This document shows positions 44,525-56,359 of a stretch of 64,000 nucleotides of DNA, in pieces. This DNA is from Gnetum montanum. Taxonomy: Eukaryota > Streptophyta > Gnetopsida > Gnetales > Gnetaceae. The stretch spans positions 342,942 through 406,941 of the forward strand of contig MNCI01016028.1 of the NCBI GenBank assembly GCA_015680685.1. Reading direction: 5' to 3'. A program made the translations under genes and the position numbers. The notes under the pieces were generated by a model. It saw only the letters and a program-made list of their open reading frames with translations. It did not search any database and was not told the DNA's origin. The number at the start of each line of letters is the position of its first letter. The first letter of the stretch is position 1.

Positions 44525-46610
44525 TAGTCTATATCTCCTCCATACACCCTAAGAGATAGATTTCCCGAGGAGGAGGAGACTTTGCTTTTGGTTGGGCAAT
44601 GGGCCTTTGAGCCTTGTTGGTTTCTTGTTGAGTGTGCATGTCTATGTTGGTGGCCTTAGATGACGGGGCCAAGGGAATTTTTGACAAGGGGATAGGCTTT
44701 GGGGGACCTAGTTCAATATGTTCCCTAGCCATCTTATTGGCTAGATGCTCATCACGTCTCTTCAAATGGGCAGGTTGTGATGTAGTCCCCACCACCAGAC
44801 CTTGGGCAAATGGGGGATCTGCATATTTTGGCACCCTTATGACAAAAGGTGTTTTGGTTGTTACCACAATGTGCTATGGGGCCCTAACCATGAAGGGTGT
44901 CACGGCCACCAAAGGCAATGCTTTGATGATGAAAGGGGCCTATGGCCTAGTTGACACTAAGGCTTCAACGTCATCGAAGGGCACACAAACCACAAATGAT
45001 TCCTATATTGGATCTGCATCATCATTAATGCTACTAGCATTAATAATATATCCTGCACTGCTACTATTTAATGGATCCTTATAGATGTTCATGGACTAGT
45101 TCTCCATCCGAATAGGATTACTTTCATCAAGGACCAACTTGCCTTGCTTAATCATGCATTGGATATCATCCTTCAGTGCTAGGCAATAATCCATGTCATG
45201 GTCATGCAACTGATGGTAGTTGCAGAACTAGTCCAGTCTAAAATTTTTGGGTACCCGAGGCACATTAGGCATAGCCATAGAGGGGTCTTAGAGGACATCG
45301 TAGTACCTCTTATGATGTTTGCAAGCATCCTTTGATATTTTCTTGTGTTGAAAGCATCCAACACTAAGTAATTGATCCAAAAGCTCTGATGGCTTGATTG
45401 GAAAAGGGGTGTATTTTGAGCGATCCTTGCACTCAAAGTTTGGCCTTGGGGAAGCTTTCCCCATGACCACTAATGATGTAGGTTGGTTGGCTCTTTCATT
45501 GCCAAAACCCAATGTTTTGTTGTTGTTGGTCAAGGCCTTAGGTGCCTTAGCCACATGCTTATTGTTGTCGGGCTTGGCTTCATCAGCCACAGCTGCCATA
45601 GTGGTTGTCATGGCTTTCCCCTTTTCTTTGTCTCTCTTCACATGCGCATTCTTGTAGGCTAGGTAAGCTGGGTCTTTGCTAGCCTCCATTGCATCCTATA
45701 TGATCTTTTTCTGAGTGAAAGCTTGGCTAAAGGAGTGTAGGGCTGAATAGTATAGCTTCAATTTAATAAAATCATTTACTATGCCTTTAAAAATGTCCAA
45801 CAAGTGGGTTTTAGCAATTGGTTCATGAATCTCATTTAGGGAGGCACTCCAACATTGTATGAATTTTTACACTAGCTCTAATGCTTCTTGCTTCACATTC
45901 ATGAGCTAGTCTAGCATGGCTTTTGGCTTCAAGTTGTACTTGAAGTAGGTTATGAACTAGCTTAGCAACTCCTCCAAAGTTGAAATGGATGCTTGAGGAA
46001 GCACGTGATACCAATCTAAAGCTTTGCTGGTCAAAGACATGGATAACCATGTATGGCCATGCTTGCAGTAATAAGGACTCAGAATGGAAAGTGACTAAGT
46101 GGGCATTTGGATCACCCCCACTATTGTCTTTTGTGAATTGGAAAAATTGGGTTATAGGAGGCAATGTGAGTGGAGGGACTATAGGGCTAATGAGATCATC
46201 TTAATAGAAGTCCATTACATGGACTATCTTTGAGTTGGCTACTTTAAGCCATCTAACCTCCTCAGTGAGAGTTTGGATAAGCTAGAATGCTTGGTCCAAA
46301 CTTGGGGATGTTGTAGAGGGTTTCATAGGCTATGCCATTGGTGGTGTCGTTGGAGTGGCCCATAGCCCTGTAGCAGGTTGTGTCATATGTGATGCTTGAT
46401 ACATTTGTTGCTACATATACTATGGCATTTGGGATAATTGAATAGTAGGTAAAGATGTTGTGACCCACCATGTAGTTGAGGTTGGGGCTATTGTTGGTAA
46501 TGGAACTGATATGGTTGGGATAATAAAAATGTGACTTGTGTGTGGTTGCGATATGGGCACGGTGTGCACATATGGGAATGTTGACATCACAGATGCTGGT
46601 TGCAAAGGCA
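44525..46610 (-). pseudogene. Gag of the 18.6-kb element, degraded
   Basis: The N-terminal Pro/Ser/Thr-rich part (46605-46270) is followed by the capsid region in frame 45832-46164 ('ITQFFQFTKDNSGGDPNAHL'), a linker rich in Lys/Ala (45288-45689), and a zinc-binding-like 'FCNYHQLHDHDMDYCLALK' (about 45225-45165), which fits the C-H-H/D-C pattern of Tat-type Gag. The C-terminal linker is in 44529-44867. Stops and frame changes are frequent. Confidence 0.75.
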
Positions 46611-47719
46611 GAATAGACTATGAAGAAATGACAAAGGGAAAAGGGAAAAAAGGTCCTACATTCTATTGCATAGATAGGACCAGGTGGCGAGCTACCACCG
46701 ACGAAGTTTTAGGCTACGAAAGTGTCACATATGCCTCAAAGAAGGTAAAAGATTGTGACTGGTGTGACACGAATATATAGAAAAACTATGAGGCTAAGAT
46801 GTAGAGCAAGATGCCACCATCAAAATGGGACTCAAACTCCTCCTACCCATCTTGCAAAGGTTCATCATAGTTTGATGTCAAATCCTTCTCTTTTAGCCCA
46901 CTCATCCAAATGTGCTAGCCCAAAATCCATTTGAAAGATTCAATGAGTAGTGTAATCGCACCAGGGGTGGGAAGGAACTCCCTTCCATTTCAGTGAATAA
47001 TTTCAAAACTACATTTTTCCTCCATTTCCTAGTGGTCCAATGGTAGGCCCACCTAAATCTTTGCACACAAAAAATTGTATCATTCATCATCAAGTGTCGT
47101 GTGTTTGGGTGATTGGTGCTGCAGTCTAAGAGACTACTGTTGTGGTCGCACTAGGCTAAGTTGTTACTCAACATCTACCATGTGTTGCATGCGGTGGGCT
47201 AACTCCAAGTTTAAGGAGCAGCTAAGGTGTTAACAAGGTTCATTTTCATTGTGTAAGAAAAGATGTGAGAAAAAGAAGTGCTTGCCAAAAATGTTTAAGT
47301 GTAGAAAATTTTAAGATAAAATGGCTAAGTGTGAAAACTATAAAGAAAATAGGCCAAAAATGGCTAAGTCTAGAAACACTAAAAAATGGTTTTCTTTGCT
47401 ATTACACTTGTCACACTCTAAGAGACTATTACGCTAATAGGATGTCACACTCTATAGAACACTTAGAGCTTAATGTAGTAAATGGTTTGGGCTTTTCATC
47501 CTATGGGGTTCTAAGGGAATCATCAACTGGGACTAATCTGCACCAACTGGACTATAGAAAACTCCTGTGCTAGCCTATGATCTAGCTATTACTATGGTAG
47601 GTCCACAAGGGTGTTATGTCTATGCTAGCTTACTACTAATGATGGGGGTATAGAAAGCATGTGGAACTACTCGTGGCATACAGAAGGAGTAGGAGGCCCT
47701 TCTTCTAACGCTAAAAAAT
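46611..47719 (-). other. Leader of the 18.6-kb element
   Basis: Between the 5' LTR and gag. I see no standard TGG-starting primer site next to the LTR: on the minus strand the sequence after the LTR reads ATTTTTTAGCGTTAG. No coding region recognised. A 47265-47573 plus-strand frame contains short AAAATGGCTAAGTGTAGAAA-like repeats. Confidence 0.45.
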
Positions 47720-49476
47720 TGTGACATCTAAAAACATTAGTGGCTGGAACACCAACAGGTCTATAGGCATATAGCCTAACCTTGAATCCATGTGAGGGCT
47801 ATGCTAGGTGAAATGGAAACAAGGTGCCTTGAATAGTTTGGTCGATCAAACAGGGACTAACATGGTGTAACAATAACTGTTTGTAAACATAGTTTTTAGT
47901 GAGCTTCATGCGAGAGTCAGGACAATGATCAAGAATGTAATGTAATGTAACATGAATATGTAAATACATATTGATAGTAGAAGAAAGCACAAAAGTAAAT
48001 GCTAAGAAATTTGAAACAAATGTTGAGAATATAGAACCAAAGTTTGAGGGTGGAGAAATGCATCACCCGAAGATTAGGGCATGCAACTTTTAATTGAATA
48101 ATGTTTGAAACTAGCATGCATCATTCAGACAAGCACAGAAGTAGCGTAGTAGTGTGGTCATAGTCCCTGAGACATCATGAATGTAGTGCTAGCAGCAGCA
48201 AAGGAGGCTAAACCTACTAGGTTTGCAATCATCACATTGTACGGGTGCAAGGAAGATTGTGTCATGGTACTTGGCTAGGTGTCAAGCTTAGATGCTCAAG
48301 TGCGAGACTGGTGAAGATGCTAAGAGTGCTCTAATTATTGATAAAAATGTTGATTATTAGGGTATTTATAGGGCTAGGATTGACATGAGATGCAGACTGG
48401 ATGCCACGTGGCCTAGCTCCCATGTAGCATGGGTGTGGACAAGTCATGCTAACATGAGTGTTAAGCTCAAAGTATTACGCTCTACAGGATAGGAATAAGA
48501 ACTCAAAATATACCAAACTATGACTGCATCACTCAAACTACATGTTCTAGAGTCTGAGAGACCACCATGTACCTATAAACAATGTCAAAACAAATGCAAC
48601 TTGGAGTCTATGCTCTGGGACTTTGTCTTCCTCCTCTTCCAAGTAAGATCAAGTGTAGGAACAATTTTGGGGATTAATGGAAGGTACAAAAGCAAGGAAA
48701 ACTACTAATCTTGGCCATCAAAGGGACATTGAAACTAAAATGAAGGTTGATGTTGAGTTTTGGAAGCTTCTAGAGGCATTTTCCATGTGTCACATTGTCT
48801 AAGTTGTATAGCGTAACAAAGCATAGCATGAACACTTAGAAATTTTTTACAGATTTTAACCTTTCACATTGTCTACATTGTGCAGTGTAGCTCTAGCACT
48901 TTGATGAATTTTTCCAAAACTTACAATGTTTCTTCATGGCATGCTAACCACACTCAGGATAGACAACCTTGGAAGTTAGCAAATTGCCAAATGCATCTTC
49001 CATATCTAGATAGCTTGACAAATCCTTGTTCAACACTTAGAAAAATTTGGCTCTAAACCCTATGTCACACTGGCTATGCTATGCAACCTCTAGCACTCTT
49101 GATAACCTCTAGCCTAGTACTTGGGTGGACTAGCAACCAGGACATGTGTCAAGCTGAGCAAGCTAAAGAGGATAGTAAGCTTGACAGTCTAGGAGATAGA
49201 AAATTTTCCAAAATGTTTGGTCCATCCCAAGCAGACCTTGACCACTTTTGGCTTGACATTAATGTAGACAAGCCATGGAAGTGTGTGCTACGTTGGCTAT
49301 GTTGTGGAGCGTAGCAGGTAGACTTAGAAAAATTTTGAAAAAATTAGGACTTCTAGTGTGCTATGCTATCTATGCTGCACAACATGACACTAGATGTAGA
49401 AAAACTTTTGCTCAAGTTTTGACACTTAGATAAATCTACCATTGAACTTCAGGAGCCCAAAATTGGTGGTGTTTCA
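47720..49476 (-). repeat. 5' LTR of the 18.6-kb element
   Basis: Starts TGTGACATCTAAAAA and ends GGTGGTGTTTCA on the plus strand. It aligns with 30876-32741 but is about 110 bp shorter, mainly in the repeated central blocks. TATA box on the minus strand at 48370-48363. Confidence 0.9.
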
Positions 49477-49481
49477 AGAAT

Positions 49482-51090
49482 TAAATGTGAATCATATTTG
49501 ATACTTAATGCATACATATGTAGTTACCATAGCTAGAAATTTCACTATGCTAGACATACACTATCAAATTCAATATTATACATACTAATGAGATGAAATG
49601 ATAGGATAAGGGAATAGAGAAAATAAAATGTAAGATGTCTTACCATGGTTAAAATGAATCTTGTCTGTAATGGATGGTTAGTTTGATCATTATACCTATT
49701 TGTATGGATTTCAAAACAAGTTCACTTCATATTCTAATGACATTACATTGTATCATCCTAGATTAATATCATGTATCCAACCCATCTCAAAATAAATATA
49801 ATGCCACTTGGTAAGAAAACTTGGGAAATTATTATTAGTTTTATTTTTGATAATTAATTAATCATTAACATTAAATATTATTTTCCTTGATCATTGGGCA
49901 GTAGATCACCTTCAAGCATAGATCACATATCTTTCTAACCTTATAACCAATGCTAATCTCATCCATTATGTACCTTTATGCATAGGTAACATGTATTTCC
50001 AATCACATGATGAAATTAGTTTAAGAGATCATGTGATTCTTGAAAGTAGCCTACCTTTAGGCATGGGTAACATGTCTTTCTAATCAAATGATGAAATTAG
50101 TTCAAAAGACCGTGGGATTCTTAGAAGTAGCCTACCTTTAGGAATGGACAACATGTCTTTCTAGTCACATGATGAAATTAGTCCAAGAGACTATGGGGTT
50201 TTTAGGAGTAGCCTACCTTTAGGCATGGACAACATGTCTTTCTAATGGTACCCAAAACATTGGTTCACATATTAAACTAATTAATTATTATTATTACTTA
50301 TTTCATTTTTCCTTGTTATAGGACTACTACCAAGCATGTGTAGCATGTCTTTTTAATGCCTTAATAAGATAAAATTATCATTTTCTAGGGTTCAAAAAAT
50401 AGTGATAATGATGTATCAATATGGATCAATGAAATACAAGATGAAATTTAAGGAATAAAAAAAAATCCCTTATGGTTACATCCTTATCCATCCCTCTTAG
50501 TCCTTCATTCATCCTTCAAGATTAATGATCATGAATGTATTTTAAGTTGATTTTCATAAGGATCACATTATGTCCATGATAAGAACCTCTTATTATTGGA
50601 AATAAAGGAATGAATGATATGCTCTCACTATATGTACAAACATTCCTTTAATGATTCATTAGCATAAAACAAAATTATTTTTATCAAAATATTATCCTAC
50701 TTAACGTTGATAACTTTATTGACAAAAAAAACAAAGATATGCATAATTTACAAAATAAAGCAATTTAAAGAATAAAAAATTATATAAATAGTAAAAGATA
50801 TGAAAGACTGAGAAAACACATTTAGAATTTGAATGATATTAAGAAATTAGAAAATTGAAAAATAATTAGAAAATTTATCAAAAAATTAAAAGACAAGAAA
50901 TTTAAAACTACAAGGCCTAATTTATGTGGCTATCCCATAACTATGATTTAAGGAGAAGATAAAGAAAATGAATTTATAGCTTTAGTGGAAAATATTGTGG
51001 AATTTAGAGACTATCTAAATTATCTACCATGTCAAATATTAACTAAAATGAGCTTTTTTGGATTGGTAGAATGGTAAATATTCATGGAAC
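49482..51090. other. Non-coding flank of the 18.6-kb element
   Basis: AT-rich, no gene. Contains the 81-bp tandem repeat listed separately. It was contiguous with 30012-30870 before the insertion. Confidence 0.5.
49971..50255. repeat. Tandem repeat, 81-bp unit, 3.5 copies
   Basis: TACCTTTAGGCATGG-like starts at 49971, 50052, 50133 and 50214, exactly 81 bp apart. Each unit includes AACATGTCTTTCTAAT and CATGATGAAATTAG. The copies are well preserved compared with the surroundings. Confidence 0.9.
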
Positions 51091-51099
51091 TAAATTTAT

Positions 51100-51908
51100 A
51101 TATTATGTGGATGATATAAGTTCCCTTTCATAATATTTAGAAATTTGTATGTTGGGGTAGATGATGTGGATTATAATAAAGAAATTTATCACTTGAGTTT
51201 ATATCGACCAATTTGATTATGATATGCCGTTAGTGTTTGGTAAAAGTTTTATGAATTTCATTAAAAATTAGGGCTACTAAGCAATTCTTATCTAGCACAT
51301 TTAGGTTTATTGAATGTTCCTCTAGGATAGATCCATTTTCATGTCCAAGTTATAATCTGTAACTAGTATATGTAGCTCAGTTTGAGTTGTTAAGATAGGT
51401 AATTTACCATATAATAATTCATATATGGAATATTCTATAGGAAATCTCCTAGTTAATAAATAATTCCATAGAACATCAATGAGCTTGATGCTCTAGTCCT
51501 TATATCAAATAATAATTCTAGTAAGAATTTGCATAATTTTCTAATTGGTTACTTTATCCTATTCATTTTCTTGGGAATGTTGTGGTGTGGTTAGTTTATG
51601 TTTGAGCCTAAGGAATTACATAAGTTTCTTAAATGTAGCTCCTATAAAATGTGTTCCATTATTTATGATCAATATTCTTGGTATGTCAAATCAATTCACC
51701 ACTTGTTGGAAGAATTTGATTAATGTTATTGATGTGCAATCTTTGACTCTAGTAGGTTCTTCCAATTTTATGCAATAGTCAATTGTAACAATTATGTATG
51801 CTTTTCCATTTGACATATGGAAAATAGGTCATATATAACTAATTTCCCAAATATCAAATGGTTCTAACGACTATATCCATTGTTGTGATTCTTCATATCT
51901 CTCTCTTG

Positions 51909-51948
<40 letters not shown>

Positions 51949-52225
51949 GTGTCTCTGTAACATCTTTTAAAAGATTTTGCAAATCAACGTGCATTATATA
52001 ATATGGTGGGCCAAACATATGTGTCCATTAGAATTTTTATGGCTATTTATTTTCCTATATAGTGGCCTTCACATTATCTCTTGTGTGTATATCATAGGAT
52101 TCTCTTTTAGCTTTTTATTGGAATACACCATCTAATTAATCCATTAGTGTAAATTTTATAAATATTAATTTTGATTTTAATAAAATTCTTGGCTTGATGA
52201 AGAAATTATTATCTTCTTTTCCTAT
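51100..52225 (-). pseudogene. Athila/Tat-like Ty3 integrase, host element, degraded
   Basis: Minus-strand sequence homologous to 27160-28324, for example TATGTTGGGGTAGATGATG with TACGTTGGGGTATATGAT, and blocks for the integrase core and C-terminus in the same order. It ends at the left edge of the family-L insertion; upstream pol (RNase H, RT) resumes at 59249. Confidence 0.65.
51896..51949. repeat. (CT)n microsatellite
   Basis: An interrupted CT tract of about 50 bases inside the integrase remnant. Confidence 0.95.
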
Positions 52226-53065
52226 TGATGAGTGACGAGGTATCCGAACACTCAACCATACGAATACAAGCATTACACACGCAATCCGGTCGAATTTCGT
52301 AGACTAAGTGCCTACATGCCTCATGGAACACTTAAGGTTAATCATTTGTTGTCTTCCCAAACTTACTTGTAGTTGTCACAGTTGTATGGTTAAGTAAGCC
52401 TGAGGTATATGATTTTTATGTTTTTTTATGTTTTATCTCCTATTCTAATGAAGTGAAGGGTGAAGAGACTAATTAACTAACTTTTACTAACTAACTACGC
52501 TTTAATTAACCTAGCATCAGTATCTGTTCCCACTTACCATTCACACCCTAAACTGATGCAACCTTGGTTACCAAACGCTAATCGTTACTAGGATCAGCAA
52601 GCGTCACACACGTGCTCGAAGCGGTCGTACTGAGGCACTTAACTAGGAGAGAAAGGTTGAGAGAGAATTAATTAACTAATAAAGCATTTAAATGATAAAC
52701 AATAAATAAAAGTCCTATTTAGCCTATTCCATGCACTACAAGATTTATCCAAGAAGTTCATCTTTATTTCCATACACAAACTTGTGTTTAGGTACAATAT
52801 TTGCTTGAATAAAGATCCGTTTACTTTGGAGTTCCTACTGTGGACACATGGAAAATATTCTATCTCTGGAGAGGAAAAACTACTAGAGTTTCACTATGGT
52901 CTAGGCCTATAATTAGAAACAAGGGAGAGTTACCTCTTATTTATAGACTTGGTGGTGCACCGCGATATTGTGTACGCGATATCATAGGGGATGATGTGAT
53001 ATCGCGTGGGATGCGATATTGTGGTGACCATGATATCGCGGCCCATGCGATATCGTGTCCCATCA
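52226..53065 (-). repeat. 3' LTR of family-L copy A
   Basis: Starts TGATGAGTGACGAGG and ends GTGTCCCATCA on the plus strand. Aligns with 58431-59248 and 61556-62380. On the minus strand the U3 has a cluster of GATATCGC palindromes (52960-53056) upstream of a TATA box (TATAAATA, 52945-52938). Confidence 0.9.
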
Positions 53066-53084
53066 TACCCCCATGACTGAATAA
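53066..53084 (-). other. Polypurine tract region
   Basis: On the minus strand CAGTCATGGGGGTA abuts the 3' LTR. The same stretch is next to the LTR of copy B (62381-62395). Confidence 0.65.
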
Positions 53085-54920
53085 AAACTTATCCTTGATT
53101 TCCTTACAAAATATTAGGAAGGTGTGGGATTATTGACTCAAAATGGAACTAATTGGATGACATGTGAATGGATCATCATTACAAGACAAGACAAAATGGG
53201 GTTCACGACAACGAGTGAATACTTTATACATTTGGCATCAGGCCTCATTTGGCAGTTGAGAGAGAAGAGAGAGAAAGAAGTGTTGCTACTGCCAATGCCA
53301 AGATTGCATCTTTCATTGTCTGTCTATAAGTGTGCCATTGATCTTGCTCCTCACATAGCTGCTTCAACACCGATCGATTCCAAGTGTTCCCTCTAGATCC
53401 AATCCATTGTGTCATGATTGCCATCTGCACACACAACACAGTCTTATATTAGCAATGGTAAATGAATCATAATGCAATTGTTACCTTTCTTCGATGTAAG
53501 TCCATTGGCTGAGTTGTGGTATCGTTGATTGCGGATCTGGAGATATAATATTGGCAACTACCAAAGGTGTAGGGGTTAGGAGAAAATCGAAAAAATTGGG
53601 CCCCATACCCCCATGACTAATCGTGAACCTCAGGTAGTGACAGAATGGAAAAAGAAAAGGAATAAGAAAGATGGATAAAAGGAGATAATAGTTACGTTGA
53701 TAAAGTGGATGTCAAGATGGAAATGAGTAAAATAAAATGGATTGCAAAAATGTTAGGGGAAAGAAGTTAACTGGTGCACCAAATAGGAATGTCAGTGGGT
53801 CCTCCCCAAAGCAAGCTCATGCCCTTAATGCCTTGACAAACCCACATTTGAAGAGTCCATAGGCTCTGGGAATGTCATTTGGAACAAGAGTTAAAGTCTT
53901 AACCACGAGAATTTACCTAAAAGAAAAAAATGTGTCAACCAAAATGTACACTAATGATACAACCAGTAATGAGGTGAATAATGAAGAGAAGGATGGAGAG
54001 AAGAGGATGGAATGGAGTCTCAAGAACAAGGTGGTGTACAATCCCTTCTATGTTGCATGATTAATGTGACTTAGTAAATATAATTCCAACTCCAACCTTA
54101 AACAAACCACATCCAATGACTTCGCATTAATGCATTTGGCCAATCCATCCACTCGAATAACAAGAATGCCTCCACCCAAGAGCCACCACCATTTCGACAA
54201 AACAAAGAAGGAGAGAATGGGAAGCGAGAAGGGCCTTAGTTAGAGGGAACATTTTTATTTTAGTTCCATAACCAGTGCTTGTAGCCCAAATGGTTATTTC
54301 GTCTAAGGGGTGTGCTTTGAATTCTCACTATTTTTTTTGTTGTTTTATGTGTTTATGCATGAGAACCACACCATACAAAGACTTATTATTTTTATTAGCT
54401 CAGCTTCTCGATAATTGAGTGACATCAAAACAGTAAGAAAACTCATGAAGAAAACATTCAAGCACCCAAGATAATGGCCAACACAAATGCATCAAGTTCC
54501 CTTGAAGTTACATCCTTTTCAATCCTTGAGTCCTTCTTTAGTTTGAGAAATGCCCAGTCACCGATTCATTAGAGTTCTTATTTAAAAGGGATTGTATAGT
54601 TCCAAGCTAAGAGAGATCATCAAATTTTATGGATGAATGGATGAAGTGGACTCATTGCCTATCATATCAAAAGAACCATACCTTAGTATCAACATCATAA
54701 CTTAAAGGTAAAAACCAAACGTTAGCAATCAATAGAAAAATAGTTCATACCATCATGAAGAACACTTATTATATGACAAACTTGACAAGATTGATAACAC
54801 ACATACACACTCACACAAAGAAATGAAAAAGTGTAATGATGTTGTAAAAAAAAAACAATAAAAGTTAAAGAAATTTGTAAAACAAAAATGTGTAAAAAAA
54901 ACTTAAAAGAACTTAGGGTC
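53085..54920 (-). other. Family-L internal region without recognised coding
   Basis: No pol domain. Two further copies of the purine-tract motif (plus strand CCCCCATGACT) are at 53608 and 54948. A SINE-like piece lies at 54270-54350. A 64-codon minus frame (53245-53439) has no known motif. Confidence 0.5.
54270..54350 (+). mobile_element. tRNA-derived SINE fragment
   Basis: A-box-like GTAGCCCAAATGGTTA (about 54281) and B-box-like GCTTTGAATTCTCAC (about 54315), spaced as in tRNA-related SINEs, followed by a T-run. Only the head is recognisable. No target-site duplication defined. Confidence 0.45.
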
Positions 54921-54929
54921 TCCAATGAT

Positions 54930-55690
54930 TAGCATAGGTGGACATCTCCCCCATGACTGAATGGAAAGGGAGAGATATGAAATAAGGAACATCTATTTGA
55001 ATTTCTTAGAAGTGTCGAACTTCTCTCGATTGATGTTTTTAGGTTAAGGGGTGGAAGTTGGCGATGCTCATATTCTAATGTATCTATGCCTTCATTGTTA
55101 GCGTGAGTTGTTTCCCCAGTTTGTTCCATGCATATTGGTCAGTTGCTCTTTCGATTATCTATCAACCATGGGGTGTACACGACTTGTTTGGTTGCTACAT
55201 ACAGGCACCTTTGTATTTGTGTTTCTCGGGCACACCAATTGCATGGGAGAGATGCTAAGCATTCCTCCATGTCATCACCCTCTAAGTTACTGTATGTGAT
55301 GCATGGAACTTTCTTCTTCTCGATCTTCCCATAAATATTTATCTTAGATATCTCCAAGGAAAGATCACAGATCCCTAGGTACACATCTATTGTACCTAGC
55401 CATGGCCTTCCCATTATAATTGGGAAGCCCCTATTGTTACTGTTGACTTCTATCACCAAGAAATTGGCTGGGTATGACCAACCATACATAGTGGTAACTA
55501 TGTCCTTCATCAATCCCAAGGGAATGGTGATGGACTGGTTAGCCAACTCTATTTAAATATTTCTCTTCTTAAGTTGGAGTAGGTTCCAGGCTTGATACAT
55601 ATCTCGTTAGATTAAGTTGACTCCGGAACCTGAGTCAAGAAGAGCCTTATGTGCCTCATTCTCGATGACTTGTAGATAGATTAAGGGGCT
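54930..55690 (-). pseudogene. Family-L aspartic protease
   Basis: Frame 55139-55546 (135 codons) reads 'ANQSITIPLGLMKDIVTTMY', 'GWSYPANFLVIEV' and 'FPIIMGRPWLGTID', the C-terminal half of a Ty3-type protease. Upstream beyond a stop is the active-site block 'DSGSGVNLI' (about 55640-55610) with Asp-Ser-Gly intact. A further frame (54929-55129) extends the C-terminus and is Ser/Asn-rich. It would have processed Gag. Confidence 0.8.
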
Positions 55691-56359
55691 TCCAGGATCA
55701 GAGAGTTTCCTGGGAAGGTGGCCTACCTTGATCCAGTTGGTAACAGTATGCATTAACATAACTATATGTATTAAGCCCTATTGTTGGACTGAAGGGAGCC
55801 CCAAAGTCTTGTATGTTGGAGGAGTGTGCACAGACTCAACCGCTTGTTGTTGTGAGAGCTTGTCTAGGCTTTTGGTTTTGAAGAAAGGTCTTCTCTTCTT
55901 GTGGTTGTCAGAACCAGTAGTGGATTGAATATTTATGGCTCTCATAGCATTTCCTTGCTGCAGTTGAGTGGGGAGTTCCCCTTGCATTGTTGGAGTAGGT
56001 GGTAGTGGAACTACCAGTGTAAGAGTGGCAGATGGATTTGGAGGATGGTACATGTGTGGAGTGTCTCCTATAGGAGAAGGAGTCCTAAAATACTCTGAAC
56101 CTAGTAGTGACATTGTGGAGTTGTGTGACCCATAGAGTCACTTGGAGAAACTGGCTGCTACATGTAATAGCCATAAGGATTGGGTTGCCAGTAAGGGTAT
56201 TGTTGTCTGGGTGGTGGCATCCCCCATGACTGTGGGTGTTTCCACTACTGATGTTTCCCGATGGGTTGTGGTGAAGTTCCACTTGGATAGTACATTAATG
56301 GTTGGTACAACTATCTTGGGTTACCTTGGGGATAAGGTAACCTTCAGGGTGCTTGCTGT

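Larger units (their letters stand above)
30876..49476 (-). mobile_element. 18.6-kb Ty3/gypsy element with antisense cassette
   Basis: LTRs of 1866 and 1757 bp align along their length with TG...CA ends and are flanked by identical AGAAT. A purine tract next to the left LTR sets the minus orientation. In element order: leader, gag, protease, a 5.5-kb cassette on the opposite strand, RT, RNase H, integrase, a long 3' untranslated part with a tandem array, and the 3' LTR. The pol type (PR 'GRSWLAQL', linker 'FAWSYEDMPGLDP', long 3' UTR) and size recall the Tat/Ogre group. I found no recognisable primer site. All coding parts carry stops. Confidence 0.88.

Noticed and set aside
44632-45657. Plus-strand frames of 150 and 87 codons
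   Set aside because: Opposite strand of gag in the 18.6-kb element; the minus-strand reading has the family motifs.
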